From positions 1-42,940 of the forward strand of contig JASIAM010000118.1 of NCBI GenBank assembly GCA_030041985.1: a stretch of DNA of 42,940 bases, written 5' to 3'. A program made the translations under genes and the position numbers. The notes beneath the pieces were generated by a model. That model was not told where the DNA came from and searched no databases. It was given only the letters and a program-made list of their open reading frames with translations. Within the stretch, counting starts at the first letter, position 1. The number at the start of each line of letters is the position of its first letter. This stretch comes from Bryobacteraceae bacterium. GTDB taxonomy: Bacteria > Acidobacteriota > Terriglobia > Bryobacterales > Bryobacteraceae. Shown here piece after piece: positions 34,210 through 42,940 of this stretch.

Positions 34210-35061
34210 TTAGTTCACTCCCGGCGGAAGAATCGTTCTGGCCGGGTTGTCTTTGGATGGAAGCGGAGGCAGCGGAGCCGGATGATCATACCCGCGCGTT
34301 CCATCGGCGCGAATCGCTCCGGGGCCTGGCCCCAAATGACCGGAAAATACATCAATGTTGTTTTCGGTGCACGCCTCTTCGCGTGTTTGCCGTCCGGGTG
34401 AGAGTAGCCAGCTTCTCTGGAAATGGATCGGTTGCGTATAGAATTTGGGGTCTTCGATCAGCAGCTCCAGATGGAGATGGCCGAGATCGGGACGAGTCCA
34501 GTGTTCCACGGTGTGCAATTGGCCGCTATGAGGATCGGCATTTTCATCCGCCCACGTGTTTGCATCCTTGAAGCCGATGGAGTCGATAACGAACGTGTCG
34601 CCATCCCAGCTACCGATCGCTTCGCCGAAGTAGCTGGGGTCGGGATCTTCGCTGTGCTTGCGGCCGTCGACCGGGATCAGGCGAAAGGTTCCGTATTGAT
34701 AGAGGAAAACCGCGTCGCCGGGAACCTGCAGAAGCTGGAATCCTCCATCGCCTGCGTCTTCCCGCGGAATGCCGCCGGGCAGGCAGCGGCTCTCGGGGTC
34801 AACGGTGTGCTCAATGTTGTATTGGTGCGCGGCCTCTCCAGCAGGGGTGAAGGGGAGTTTGAATTCGGGCAGATCCTTGCCGATGTTGCCGTGCGGATGG
34901 GCGTTGCCATCGTCCCGCCAGTAGCCGGAAAGGTCCGGATGGCCATCCACGGTTTTGGGCGCCGCCCCCTTCGGGGGCGTGGGTACGCTGCCGCGAGGTG
35001 TGTCCTGCGCATTTGCGATGAGGACGACGACTAAGCCAAGCGCAAGCCTAAAGTCTATCAT
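34210..35061 (-). CDS. secreted protein paired with DUF6152
   Basis: 283 residues with a signal peptide (MIDFRLALGLVVVLIANAQ). The mature part contains the pattern DGHPDLSGYWRDDGN, then RCLPGGIPREDAG, SWDGDTFVIDSIGFKDANTW and HTVEHWTRPDLGHLHLELLI. This arrangement is repeatedly seen in secreted proteins beside DUF6152, but no function is named. The sole start candidate is the ATG at 35061, which lies only about 9 bp from the -10 box of its promoter. Confidence 0.75.
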   Translation of the reverse strand: MIDFRLALGLVVVLIANAQDTPRGSVPTPPKGAAPKTVDGHPDLSGYWRDDGNAHPHGNIGKDLPEFKLPFTPAGEAAHQYNIEHTVDPESRCLPGGIPREDAGDGGFQLLQVPGDAVFLYQYGTFRLIPVDGRKHSEDPDPSYFGEAIGSWDGDTFVIDSIGFKDANTWADENADPHSGQLHTVEHWTRPDLGHLHLELLIEDPKFYTQPIHFQRSWLLSPGRQTREEACTENNIDVFSGHLGPGPGAIRADGTRGYDHPAPLPPLPSKDNPARTILPPGVN

Positions 35062-35069
35062 TCCTATCG

Positions 35070-35099
35070 ATAATATGAATATTGTACCCGGGATGTCAA
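35070..35099 (-). promoter_or_regulatory. strong promoter, probably giving a leaderless mRNA
   Basis: On the minus strand TTGACA (35099-35094), an 18-bp spacer and TATTAT (35075-35070). Transcription starting 6-7 bp past the -10 would begin near 35063, just 2 nt before the ATG at 35061. Confidence 0.75.
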
Positions 35100-35138
35100 T
35101 CTTTATTTAATGGGGCCGACGCCGCGAGCCAGGATTGA

Positions 35139-35144
35139 TATAAT
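35139..35144 (+). promoter_or_regulatory. possible -10 box of panB-panC-coaX
   Basis: TATAAT at 35139-35144, in GATTGATATAATCCC. The matching -35 region (CCGACG at 35116-35121) is poor. The leader to panB would be about 90 nt. Confidence 0.45.
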
Positions 35145-35241
35145 CCCGGTAGCGCTGACATTTGCAGCGACTACGGAATTACGTTGCCCTCAGGGCGCGT
35201 GCAAGTCCGGGACTTGATCGTTTGTGACAGGTACCAAGGCG

Positions 35242-36081
35242 ATGCCGACCCAACTAATCTCTCCCACTACATCTGCCGGCCCCATGAGCGCCGGCGATTT
35301 CCTCTGCGCCAAAGCGCAAGGCCGCAGACTATCGATGATTACCTGCTATGACTACACCTTCGCCCGTGTGCTTTCCCAGAGCGCTGTGGATGCGCTGCTG
35401 GTGGGCGATAGCGCCGTCATGGTGATGTATGGCTACAGCAACACGCTTTCCGCGAACGTGGAGCTGATGCGCGTGCATACCGATGCGGTAGCGCGCGGGA
35501 TCGGCGCTGCGTCGAGCGGGAAGTTCCTCGTTACGGACATGCCGTTCCTGTCATACCGGAAGGGTGTGCCCGCGGCGCTCGACGCCGCCCAGGTGCTGAT
35601 GAGCGCCGGTGCTGGTGCGGTCAAGCTCGAAGGCGTGGACGGGCATGAAGACGTGATCGAGCGGCTGGTGGATAGCGGCATTCCGGTGATGGGCCACCTG
35701 GGATTGCAGCCTCAGTCGGTGCGCGCGTACGGCGGCTTTCGGGTGCAGGGGCGAAGCAGCGCGGGGGCCGCGGAAATTGCCCGGCAGGCTCGCACACTCG
35801 AAGAACTGGGCGCTTTCGCGGTGGTTCTCGAATGCATTCCCGCGGAATTGGCGCGCGAGATCACCCAGGACCTCCGCATCCCGACTATCGGAATCGGCGC
35901 GGGAGCCGGCTGCGATGGGCAAATCCTGGTGCTTCAGGATCTGCTGGGGATGAACCTCGACTTCCATCCGAAATTTGCCAGGCCCTTTTTGGACGGGGCG
36001 CACAGCATTTTGGAGGCGTTGGCGGATTACGACCGCGCGGTAAAGTCCGGCACCTTTCCACGCGCCGAAGAGAGCTACTGA
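35242..36081 (+). CDS. panB: 3-methyl-2-oxobutanoate hydroxymethyltransferase
   Basis: About 279 residues from the ATG at 35242; GTG 35224 and ATG 35284 are alternatives in the same frame. It transfers a hydroxymethyl group from methylene-tetrahydrofolate to alpha-ketoisovalerate, the first step of pantothenate synthesis. Family segments are SMITCYDYTFARVLSQS, LVGDSAVMVMYGYSNTL (a variant of the common GDSxGMxxxG form), FLVTDMPFLSYRKG, AVKLEGVDGHEDVIERLV and IPTIGIGAGAGCDGQILVLQ. The stop overlaps the panC start by one base (TGATG). It is the first gene of panB-panC-coaX. Confidence 0.95.
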   Translation: MPTQLISPTTSAGPMSAGDFLCAKAQGRRLSMITCYDYTFARVLSQSAVDALLVGDSAVMVMYGYSNTLSANVELMRVHTDAVARGIGAASSGKFLVTDMPFLSYRKGVPAALDAAQVLMSAGAGAVKLEGVDGHEDVIERLVDSGIPVMGHLGLQPQSVRAYGGFRVQGRSSAGAAEIARQARTLEELGAFAVVLECIPAELAREITQDLRIPTIGIGAGAGCDGQILVLQDLLGMNLDFHPKFARPFLDGAHSILEALADYDRAVKSGTFPRAEESY

Positions 36082-36872
36082 TGCACGTTTGGACAACGGT
36101 TGCCGAATGGGCCAGCCGCCGACAGACGATGGAGGGAATGAGCATCGGGTTCGTTCCCACAATGGGCGCGCTGCATTGCGGGCATGCATCGCTGGTGGAG
36201 CGATGCCGCCGGGAAAATCAAATCGCCGTAGCCAGTATTTTCGTCAACCCCACGCAGTTCAACGATCCCCAGGACCTGGAGCGTTACCCGCGCACACTGG
36301 AGCGCGATCTCGATTTGCTGGAGCGGCTGGGAACAACCGACGTGCTTGCGCCTCCGGTTGCGGAACTCTATCCGCAGGAACGGCGGTTCCGCGTGGTAGA
36401 GGAGCCGCTCACTACGCTCATGGAGGGAGTGTGCCGGCCCGGGTTTTTCGAAGGCGTGATGACCATCGTTTTGAAGCTGTTGAACCTGGTCCGAGCGAGG
36501 CGCGCGTACTTCGGAGAGAAAGATTATCAGCAGTTGCAGGTGGTCCGCGACCTGGCAAGAGAGTTCTTTGTTCCGACAGAAATCGTTGGGTGCCCCACCG
36601 TACGCGAACCTTCCGGTTTGGCCGCCAGTTCGCGCAACGCGCTGCTTTCTTCTTCAGGGCGCGAGAAAGCGAGTGCGATTTTCCGCGCGCTCGCCACGGC
36701 GCCTGATGCGGGCCAGGCGCGCGCGCAGCTCGAAGCGGAAGGGTTCCGCGTCGATTATGTGGAGGAGCACTGGGGAAGGCGCTTCGCCGCCGCGCACCTG
36801 GAGGGTGTACGCCTGATCGATAACGTGCCGGTGGAAAGCAGGGGCCAGGAGCCGGGAGCCGGGGGCCGGTGA
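36081..36872 (+). CDS. panC: pantothenate synthetase
   Basis: 263 residues from the ATG at 36081, which shares a base with the panB stop. It joins pantoate to beta-alanine using ATP. Seen here: GFVPTMGALHCGHASLVERC (a HxGH adenylate-type motif), SIFVNPTQFNDPQDLERYPR, ARRAYFGEKDYQQLQVVRDL and PSGLAASSRNALLSS. The open frame reaches back to 35832 but runs inside panB. The last 10 or so codons are made of a GGAGCC-type repeat (36841-36868), so the end is extended compared with usual family sequence. Confidence 0.95.
   Translation: MHVWTTVAEWASRRQTMEGMSIGFVPTMGALHCGHASLVERCRRENQIAVASIFVNPTQFNDPQDLERYPRTLERDLDLLERLGTTDVLAPPVAELYPQERRFRVVEEPLTTLMEGVCRPGFFEGVMTIVLKLLNLVRARRAYFGEKDYQQLQVVRDLAREFFVPTEIVGCPTVREPSGLAASSRNALLSSSGREKASAIFRALATAPDAGQARAQLEAEGFRVDYVEEHWGRRFAAAHLEGVRLIDNVPVESRGQEPGAGGR
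36841..36868. repeat. GGAGCC-type tandem repeat inside the panC end
   Basis: GGGGCCAGGAGCCGGGAGCC followed by GGGGGCCGG consists of GGAGCCGG units. It encodes the final ...RGQEPGAGGR of PanC. It resembles the GGGACT spacer repeat in style. Confidence 0.6.
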
Positions 36873-36876
36873 ATGG

Positions 36877-37671
36877 ATGCTTCTTTGCCTCGACGTCGGC
36901 AACACGCAAATTTTGGGAGGCGTCTATGATGGCGAGCGGCTGCTTACCACGTTCCGGCGCACGTCCAGCATTCGCGCCTCCTCCGATGAGTTTGGAGTAT
37001 TCTTTCGCGGCGTGCTGCGCGAAAATTCGGTGGACCCGCAGGACATCAGCATGGCTGGCATTTGCTCCGTGGTGCCCGATGTCTTGCATTCCCTGAGAAA
37101 CTGTTTTCGCAAATACTTTCATTTTGAACCGCTGCTGCTGCGGCCCGGAGTGAAGACAGGGCTAAAAATCCGGTATCGTAATCCACTGGAAGTCGGGTCG
37201 GACAAAATCGCCAATGCTCTCGGCGGTATCACGCGATTTCCCGGCCGCAACCTGATCATCGTGGACTTCGGCACGGCCACTACGCTCTGCGCGGTTACTA
37301 AGGACCGGGAGTATCTGGGCGGCATCATCACGCCCGGCATCCACAGTTCCATGGCGACACTGGAATCGAAGACTGCGCGTTTGCCGGCGGTGGAAATCGT
37401 GCGCCCATCCGCGGTTCTTGGCCGATCGACCGTGGAAAGCATTCAATCCGGGCTCTACCATGGAACCCTGGCGACCGTGCGAACACTCGCCGCTATGGTG
37501 GCGGAAGAAAATTTTCTCACTGACGACGACACTGCCAAACCAGTGATTGTCGCGACCGGCGGCTACGGACGGCTCTTTGAAGCCGAAAGGCTGTTTGACG
37601 CCTTTATCCCGGAGCTTCCGCTGATCGGCTTACGCAAGGCGATCGAACTTGCAAGCGCTCAGAACTTGTAA
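36877..37671 (+). CDS. coaX: type III pantothenate kinase
   Basis: 264 residues from the ATG at 36877, 4 bp after panC. It phosphorylates pantothenate, the first step to coenzyme A, without the feedback inhibition known for type I. The ASKHA-fold motifs are present: CLDVGNTQILGGVYDGERL, VGSDKIANALGG and LIIVDFGTATTLCAV. The end is LRKAIELASAQNL. The gene is convergent with receptor 2, and their stops overlap by 13 bp. Confidence 0.95.
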   Translation: MLLCLDVGNTQILGGVYDGERLLTTFRRTSSIRASSDEFGVFFRGVLRENSVDPQDISMAGICSVVPDVLHSLRNCFRKYFHFEPLLLRPGVKTGLKIRYRNPLEVGSDKIANALGGITRFPGRNLIIVDFGTATTLCAVTKDREYLGGIITPGIHSSMATLESKTARLPAVEIVRPSAVLGRSTVESIQSGLYHGTLATVRTLAAMVAEENFLTDDDTAKPVIVATGGYGRLFEAERLFDAFIPELPLIGLRKAIELASAQNL

Positions 37672-40600
37672 TACAAGCCGAATTCCATCACGCGGGGATT
37701 GAAAAACGTGCTGTTGATGACTCCGAAAGTAGTGCCATTGATGCCCTGATCGCCCACCCAGAATGTCGTATGGTTCAAGGCGTTATACGCGTCCATGCGC
37801 AATTCCAACGTATGCCGCTCCTTAATTTTGATGTTCTTGGCCAGGTTCATGTCGATGTTGAAGGTCCAGGGCCCGCTGAACAAACGCCGCTGTAACTGGC
37901 CCACGGTGCCCGCGCCGGGATTGGAAAAGATCTCGCCCTGATACGCCGGCTCGCCTGCGCCGTTGGTGCCAGTACCATCGGCGGTATTGATAGCCGATGG
38001 CGGCACAATCAGCGGGCCGTTGCCTGTCATGTGGAGCGAGACTGCATTGAAGAGCGCCTGCCCCTGCAAGGTGCTGTTGGCGGTGTTGTAATACGAGTAG
38101 CCGTAAGGGGCGGCATAGAGCGCGGTGGAAGCGATGTTGAGCGTGCCATAACTGGAGAGAATGGAAAAGGGCGCGCCCGATTGCCACACCATTACGGCAC
38201 CGTAAACCCAGCCACTGATCAGCCAGTCCAAGGGCTTGAAACTCGCCGCGTGGCCCTTGCCGAATGGAAGTTCATAAGAGCCATACGCCTTGATCATATG
38301 ATTCAAGTCGAAGTCTGCCCGCGAGCGCTCCAGTTTGGGGTTATTAATGTCGAGGAAATTCTGAAAGCGCGACTGGGAGTCGCCATCGGCGTCACTCAAC
38401 ACTTTCGAGAAGCTGTAATTCACTTCCAGGCTTAGTCCCGAGCGCATGCGGTGGCGTGCGATGAGTTGCAACGAGTTGTAGCTGGAGCTGGAGTAGTTGG
38501 TCAGATACTCGGTATTGACTGCATACGGGTTTTGAAAGAAGCTGATCCTGGAATTAGTCAGGCCGTTCGTCTGGTAAAAGTAACCCAGTTCGCCCACCTG
38601 GCCGGTCTGAATCAGATCGCGCACGTCGGCATTGTTCAAAAGGCCGCCGCCATTCAGTTTGGGAAGCACCGTAAGCGGCTGGCTTCCGGGGATGGTGGGG
38701 TTATAAGCAGGATTGAAGTTATTAGTGAGAGACTGTGCCAGGTTGCCGTTGTTCTCGGCGCGCAGGAAATCCTGCAGGAAGCCATCCTCGTTGATATTCA
38801 CTTGATTAAAGTCGAAGGCCCGATATCCCCCTACCATGTGGTTGCCCACATAACGCGCTTCGAACACCGTGTTTCTGTACTCGTGCTGGATGCCGAACGA
38901 ATACTGCTGCACATACGGCCGGTGCAGGTTGGGATCGATCATGCCCATCACGTTGAACGGGTTGGTTGCATAAAGTTCGGATTCCGTCACAGGAACCTGA
39001 TAAGGGGGGATAGGAATGGCGGGCAAACCAGTCGAGACTCGGGCGGAGAGTCCGGTGGCTGTAGACATACCTTGCAAACCGGCGTTGGTTTCCAGGGCAT
39101 ACTCCGGCGCGAGAATCGACTGATCGTTGACATAATAAATGGAGTACGCCCCGCGCACCGCCGTCTTCCCGTCGCCCAACACGTCCCAGGCGAAACCTAC
39201 ATTGGGCGCGAATTCCTTATAGGCGTGGTGGTACCACGAATTGCCAACGGAGTTTCCCGCGAAGTTCAAAGTTGCATTGGAGAGTAGCGTATCGACTGCA
39301 TTGCCCTGAAGCTCTGGCGCGAGTTCCAGCGAATCGCGTTCGTTCACTACGCCCGGCAGTTCATAGCGTAAACCAAGCACTAGAGCTAGTCGCGCTGATA
39401 CCTTCCACTTATCCTGACCATATAGGGCGTAGTCTGGCATGGTGAGGTGGCGCAGAAATGCCGCTCCCGGCACGTAACCGGAGGTCGGGCTGGTCACATT
39501 GAACGTCTGCTGATAGCCGTCGATATAGCCTCCCAGTACGGCTAGCAGCGCGTTCGCATCGTACAGGTCGTCGTCACTGATACCGGGCAGTTGCTTTGTC
39601 TGGAGAGTCGGCTGCCCTTTGCCCATGTACAGGTTGTAAGACGGGACCACGCCACTATCGTTATACGACCGCACGTAAACCTGCTGGCCATGGAAGCCAA
39701 ATTGAAAGAAGTGCCTGCCCTTCTGGTAGCCCGCATCATCCGAAAGCACGTAAGTATTAGTATTGCGTCCCTGCGGCATGAACTCATTCACCGGATCCGA
39801 AATAATCTCGTACCCGGCGGAAGAAGTCGGCGGGTACAGAAGTGATCCATTAAAGTTCTGTGAGGTAAGAAAGTAGCCGTAAGTCAGATTGAAGCCCGCA
39901 CGGACTTCGTTGGTGAGATTGGGCGTCGGGATGGTTCGCCAGGAGAGTGCTAAAAACTTAGCGTTTGTGGGATTGGTGACTTTCGGAACGGTCGCGTAAT
40001 CATTTTCAAGATCGGGCCGGTCCACATTGTCGCGATTCCAGGAGAACGAGCCGAAGACGGCCTGGCTGGGAGTGATGTTGTAATCGATTCTTCCCGTCAC
40101 GTTGTCGCGCGTTTCATTGGCCTGCTGGTTGAATTCATACCCGCGTGTGTTTAACCCATCGCCGATCAGATCGTTGTTAATATACTGCGGGCCGGGAACC
40201 TGAGCCAGCCACTGCTGCATGACAGGATCGATTTGAGTCAGCCCCGCCAGTGACAGCAGGTTTGACTTCTCGAGGATGCCCGCGGAATTCTTATATTCGA
40301 AAATACCCTCCCGCGCGGTTGCCGTGGGAATCTCGTTGTTCTGAGTATACTGTTGGTGCACGCGGGTTCCTTCGTAGGTCGCGTAGAAAAAGAGCTTATC
40401 TTTCTTAATGGGTCCACCGATCGACGGGCCAAACTGGTTCTGGTTCAGGAAGGGAAGCGGCACGCCGGCGATATTACTGAAAAAGTTGTTGGCCGAAAAT
40501 GCGTCGTTGCGGTTGTACCAGTAAAGTTCCCCATGCAACTGATTGGTTCCCGAAGGCGTGGTGAAGGCTGTTTCCGTGGCGCCTCCGGAACTGGCGGCAT

Positions 40601-41261
40601 TGCCATTCGCATTGACCATAGTCACTTGACGGACCTGGCTGATCAGCAGCCGGTTGGGAGTGTAGTCGAGCGCATTATCGCGGATGTAATTGTCCTGAAT
40701 GTTGATGCCATCGAGCGTCATGTCGGAGAATGACGTGCGCAGGCCGTTAATAACCGTATTGGAATTGCCGTTGTAAATGACGCCCGGCTGGGTTTGCAAA
40801 ATTCCGAGCGGATCGCGGTCCAGAATCGGGAGGTTTTGGATCTCCTCCATAGTTATGGTGTCGGAGATCTCAGGATTGGTGGTATCCACTCCTTCCACCT
40901 GGGCGGTCACTTCCACATTGGAGCTGACCGAAGCCAGCTTGAGTTGGATCTCCGGCACGTCGGTCTCGCGTGCTGGATCGACCGAGATATTCCGCAGCGT
41001 CGTCTTCACAAACCCCGGCGACTCGACGGTGAGGTCGTAGTAAGTCGCGCGAATGCCGATAAAGTGGTACAGGCCTTCCTTGGAAGTCTTCGTAGTAGTG
41101 AGCGGTCTGGCGCCGCCCGCCAAGTACAGGCTCACGGCCGCGCCCGGCACTACGGCGCCCGAGGCGTCTACTACAGAACCCGAGAGCCGTCCCGAAAGCT
41201 GGGCATCGGCCCGTATCCCCCAAAGCAACAGGAGTGCCGCAAGGGCACACTGATTTTTCAT
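37659..41261 (-). CDS. Oar-like TonB-dependent receptor 2
   Basis: 1200 residues. The signal peptide MKNQCALAALLLLWGIRADA precedes a carboxypeptidase-regulatory domain (about 22-110, GRLSGSVVDASGAVVPGAAV). The plug (about 115-235) carries ITMEEIQNLPILDRDPLGIL and DMTLDGINIQDNYIRDN. The rest is a very long barrel with many short aromatic beta strands, ending in Phe (MEFGLYYKF). The ligand is unknown. It differs clearly from receptor 1 in sequence and stands alone. It shares its upstream spacer with the divergent NHL-repeat gene. Confidence 0.9.
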   Translation of the reverse strand: MKNQCALAALLLLWGIRADAQLSGRLSGSVVDASGAVVPGAAVSLYLAGGARPLTTTKTSKEGLYHFIGIRATYYDLTVESPGFVKTTLRNISVDPARETDVPEIQLKLASVSSNVEVTAQVEGVDTTNPEISDTITMEEIQNLPILDRDPLGILQTQPGVIYNGNSNTVINGLRTSFSDMTLDGINIQDNYIRDNALDYTPNRLLISQVRQVTMVNANGNAASSGGATETAFTTPSGTNQLHGELYWYNRNDAFSANNFFSNIAGVPLPFLNQNQFGPSIGGPIKKDKLFFYATYEGTRVHQQYTQNNEIPTATAREGIFEYKNSAGILEKSNLLSLAGLTQIDPVMQQWLAQVPGPQYINNDLIGDGLNTRGYEFNQQANETRDNVTGRIDYNITPSQAVFGSFSWNRDNVDRPDLENDYATVPKVTNPTNAKFLALSWRTIPTPNLTNEVRAGFNLTYGYFLTSQNFNGSLLYPPTSSAGYEIISDPVNEFMPQGRNTNTYVLSDDAGYQKGRHFFQFGFHGQQVYVRSYNDSGVVPSYNLYMGKGQPTLQTKQLPGISDDDLYDANALLAVLGGYIDGYQQTFNVTSPTSGYVPGAAFLRHLTMPDYALYGQDKWKVSARLALVLGLRYELPGVVNERDSLELAPELQGNAVDTLLSNATLNFAGNSVGNSWYHHAYKEFAPNVGFAWDVLGDGKTAVRGAYSIYYVNDQSILAPEYALETNAGLQGMSTATGLSARVSTGLPAIPIPPYQVPVTESELYATNPFNVMGMIDPNLHRPYVQQYSFGIQHEYRNTVFEARYVGNHMVGGYRAFDFNQVNINEDGFLQDFLRAENNGNLAQSLTNNFNPAYNPTIPGSQPLTVLPKLNGGGLLNNADVRDLIQTGQVGELGYFYQTNGLTNSRISFFQNPYAVNTEYLTNYSSSSYNSLQLIARHRMRSGLSLEVNYSFSKVLSDADGDSQSRFQNFLDINNPKLERSRADFDLNHMIKAYGSYELPFGKGHAASFKPLDWLISGWVYGAVMVWQSGAPFSILSSYGTLNIASTALYAAPYGYSYYNTANSTLQGQALFNAVSLHMTGNGPLIVPPSAINTADGTGTNGAGEPAYQGEIFSNPGAGTVGQLQRRLFSGPWTFNIDMNLAKNIKIKERHTLELRMDAYNALNHTTFWVGDQGINGTTFGVINSTFFNPRVMEFGLYYKF

Positions 41262-41379
41262 GATTCTTTATTGAACACCAAAACAATTCGGGAGTGGCGG
41301 GAAATTTGCGGGTGCAATTCGCCCGGTAAGCGCTCGCGTCCTGCTACCATTGTGTTGTTTTTGGGGTCACTTACTAAAA

Positions 41380-42940
41380 ATGAGAGATTCTCTCGCTAAT
41401 ACTATGCTGCCCTGCAGGTTGCTGCCGTATCCGAAGCACAACCGCAAAGGTAGTGTTGCGGCTCATGCCATAAGTTCCATTTTTCTTTTAAGTGGACTGT
41501 CGTTCGCCCAGCAGTACACTGTTTCCACGATCGCGGGAGGGGCGCCGCCGGCTACGCCAGTGGCTGCCACTGCCATTTCCACCGGCAATACGCAGCGGGT
41601 CACGGTAGATCCCGCGGGCAACGTATATTTCAGCAGCAGCCTGAACTGCGTCTTCGAGATCAGCACCAACGGGACGCTGACGCTCATCGCTGGTAACTCC
41701 CGCGCAGGCTACTCCGGCGACGGAGGCCCTGCTACGCAGGCGCAGCTCCACTCCCCCAACGGCCTTGCTGTCGATGGGTCTGGCGATGTTTTCATCGCGG
41801 ATACCGCCAACAACGTGGTGCGCGAAGTAATGCCGAACGGCATCATCACCACCTTTGCGGGAAACGGCACGGCTGGATACACGGGTGACCTGGGGCCGGC
41901 TACGCAGGCACAACTGCACGGTCCCGCCGGAGTCGCTGTCGATAGCTACGGCGACGTGTATATAGCCGATTCGGCCAATAACGTGATTCGCGAGGTGTCG
42001 CCTGATGGAACCATCACCACCATTGCGGGCACCGGCTATGCCAATTACTCTGGCGATGGCGGAAATCCCATACTGGCCGACCTGAACAATCCGCAGGATG
42101 TAGCGGTAGGGCCGGACGGCGGAATTTACATCGCGGATACCAACAATCAGTTCATTCGCGAGGTTGTCGCCGGCTCTATCAATTACGTGGCGGGCAGCGG
42201 AGCGGCCGGTTATGCGGGCGACGGTGGATCCGCCACTGCAGCAACCACCAACGGCGGCCCAGGCGTGGCGGTCTATAATCCCACGGCGATCGCGTTTGAT
42301 TCGTCCGGCAATTACTATATTGCCGATTCCGGAAACAACCGCATCCGCAAGGTGGTCGTGAAGGGAGACATTACAGATACTGTGGCATCAGCCGGCACCA
42401 TCCATACCGCCGCAGGGGATGGCGCCCAGGGGTTTGCCGGAGATGGCAGTCCTGCCATTAATGCATCCCTCAACCAGCCTACGGGTGTTGTGGTGGATAG
42501 CCAGGGGAACATCTACATCGCCGATAACGGGAACGCTCGCATTCGCAAGGTCTCTTCCTCCGGCACGATTACTACGGTGGGAGGGAACGGCATCCTGAGC
42601 TATTCGGGCGACGGAGGATTGGCTACTGCCGCGCAACTGAACGCGCCGGCCGGAGTGAGCACCTCGGACGGAACCTTCTTTTCGAACGGAGCCTTCTTTA
42701 TTGCGGATTCGCAAAATGCGGTGGTGCGTATTGTGAATAAAGGAATCATCAGTAGCGTGGGCAGCGGATCCTTCAAACTTCCCCGCGGTATGGCTGCCGA
42801 CTCAGTGGGAAACGCATACGTGGCGGACTCCGAGGCAAATCGCGTGTGGAAGATTGGAACCAACGGGAGTGTGACGGCGTTCGCCGGCACCGGGAGCCAG
42901 GGTTACGGCGGAGATGGCGGGCCGGCCGCCAGCGCGGAAT
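41380..42940 (+). CDS. NHL-repeat secreted protein (partial)
   Basis: At least 520 residues, cut by the window end. The ATG at 41380 (or 41404) starts a long N-terminal segment ending in a signal-like SSIFLLSGLSFAQQ. From about residue 55 the protein is made of repeats of about 55 residues. Each has the pattern AGNGTAGYTGDLGPATQAQL, then PAGVAVDSYGDVYIADSANN, then VIREVSPDGTITTIAG. This is the NHL beta-propeller pattern, typical of secreted proteins with many copies in Acidobacteriota. Binding partners are unknown. Its 118-bp spacer with receptor 2 shows no clear promoter for either gene. Confidence 0.88.
   Translation, partial: MRDSLANTMLPCRLLPYPKHNRKGSVAAHAISSIFLLSGLSFAQQYTVSTIAGGAPPATPVAATAISTGNTQRVTVDPAGNVYFSSSLNCVFEISTNGTLTLIAGNSRAGYSGDGGPATQAQLHSPNGLAVDGSGDVFIADTANNVVREVMPNGIITTFAGNGTAGYTGDLGPATQAQLHGPAGVAVDSYGDVYIADSANNVIREVSPDGTITTIAGTGYANYSGDGGNPILADLNNPQDVAVGPDGGIYIADTNNQFIREVVAGSINYVAGSGAAGYAGDGGSATAATTNGGPGVAVYNPTAIAFDSSGNYYIADSGNNRIRKVVVKGDITDTVASAGTIHTAAGDGAQGFAGDGSPAINASLNQPTGVVVDSQGNIYIADNGNARIRKVSSSGTITTVGGNGILSYSGDGGLATAAQLNAPAGVSTSDGTFFSNGAFFIADSQNAVVRIVNKGIISSVGSGSFKLPRGMAADSVGNAYVADSEANRVWKIGTNGSVTAFAGTGSQGYGGDGGPAASAE

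Overview
The window looks like a chromosomal segment of an Acidobacteriota bacterium, most likely of the Solibacter/Bryobacter type. This is inferred from gene content, not from a phylogeny. The pointers are a secreted von Willebrand A protein of the acidobacterial type, two very large Oar-like TonB-dependent receptors with an N-terminal carboxypeptidase-regulatory domain, an NHL-repeat secreted protein, a DUF6152 protein, high GC content, and short palindromic or tandem spacer repeats (TCAGC, GGGACT and AGTTATC units) between genes.

Layout. 1-0.75 kb: the 3' end of an unknown gene, tRNA-Leu(UAG) and a Pnkp-like P-loop kinase. 0.74-3.1 kb: a methyltransferase, a Yip1 membrane protein and a DUF4097 lipoprotein. 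6.84-3.14 kb (minus): a TauE/SafE permease, a TPR protein and three small secreted proteins in tight succession. 6.9-8.4 kb: a cobalt-type nitrile hydratase (alpha and beta) followed by a clearly broken metallochaperone gene. 8.5-12.6 kb: a mixed region with a quinoprotein remnant, the VWA protein, topoisomerase IB, a tiny DUF5670 membrane protein, a PRC-barrel protein and a decayed short-chain dehydrogenase. 12.7-16.2 kb: an 1159-residue protein joining an alpha/beta-hydrolase to a CHAT (caspase-like) protease and an odd Cys-containing tail. This is the most unusual gene in the window.

17-26.3 kb is the conserved core: rimP-nusA-infB-DUF503-rbfA, preceded by a nested terminator-like leader, then hemE-hemH-hemY, whose reading frames overlap. 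33.6-26.3 kb (minus): an Oar-like receptor, a monoheme cytochrome-like protein, a TlpA-like thioredoxin, a DUF1566 protein and an ICMT-like methyltransferase, with a good sigma70 promoter at the head. 35.1-33.8 kb (minus): a secreted protein and a DUF6152 protein behind a promoter placed so close to the start codon that the mRNA should be nearly leaderless. 35.2-37.7 kb: panB-panC-coaX, which together make pantothenate and phosphorylate it for coenzyme A. 41.3-37.7 kb (minus): a second Oar-like receptor. 41.4 kb to the end: an NHL-repeat secreted protein cut by the window edge.

Together the window mixes housekeeping operons (translation factors, heme, CoA) with envelope and accessory genes. 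No CRISPR array, rRNA, transposase or prophage gene was seen.
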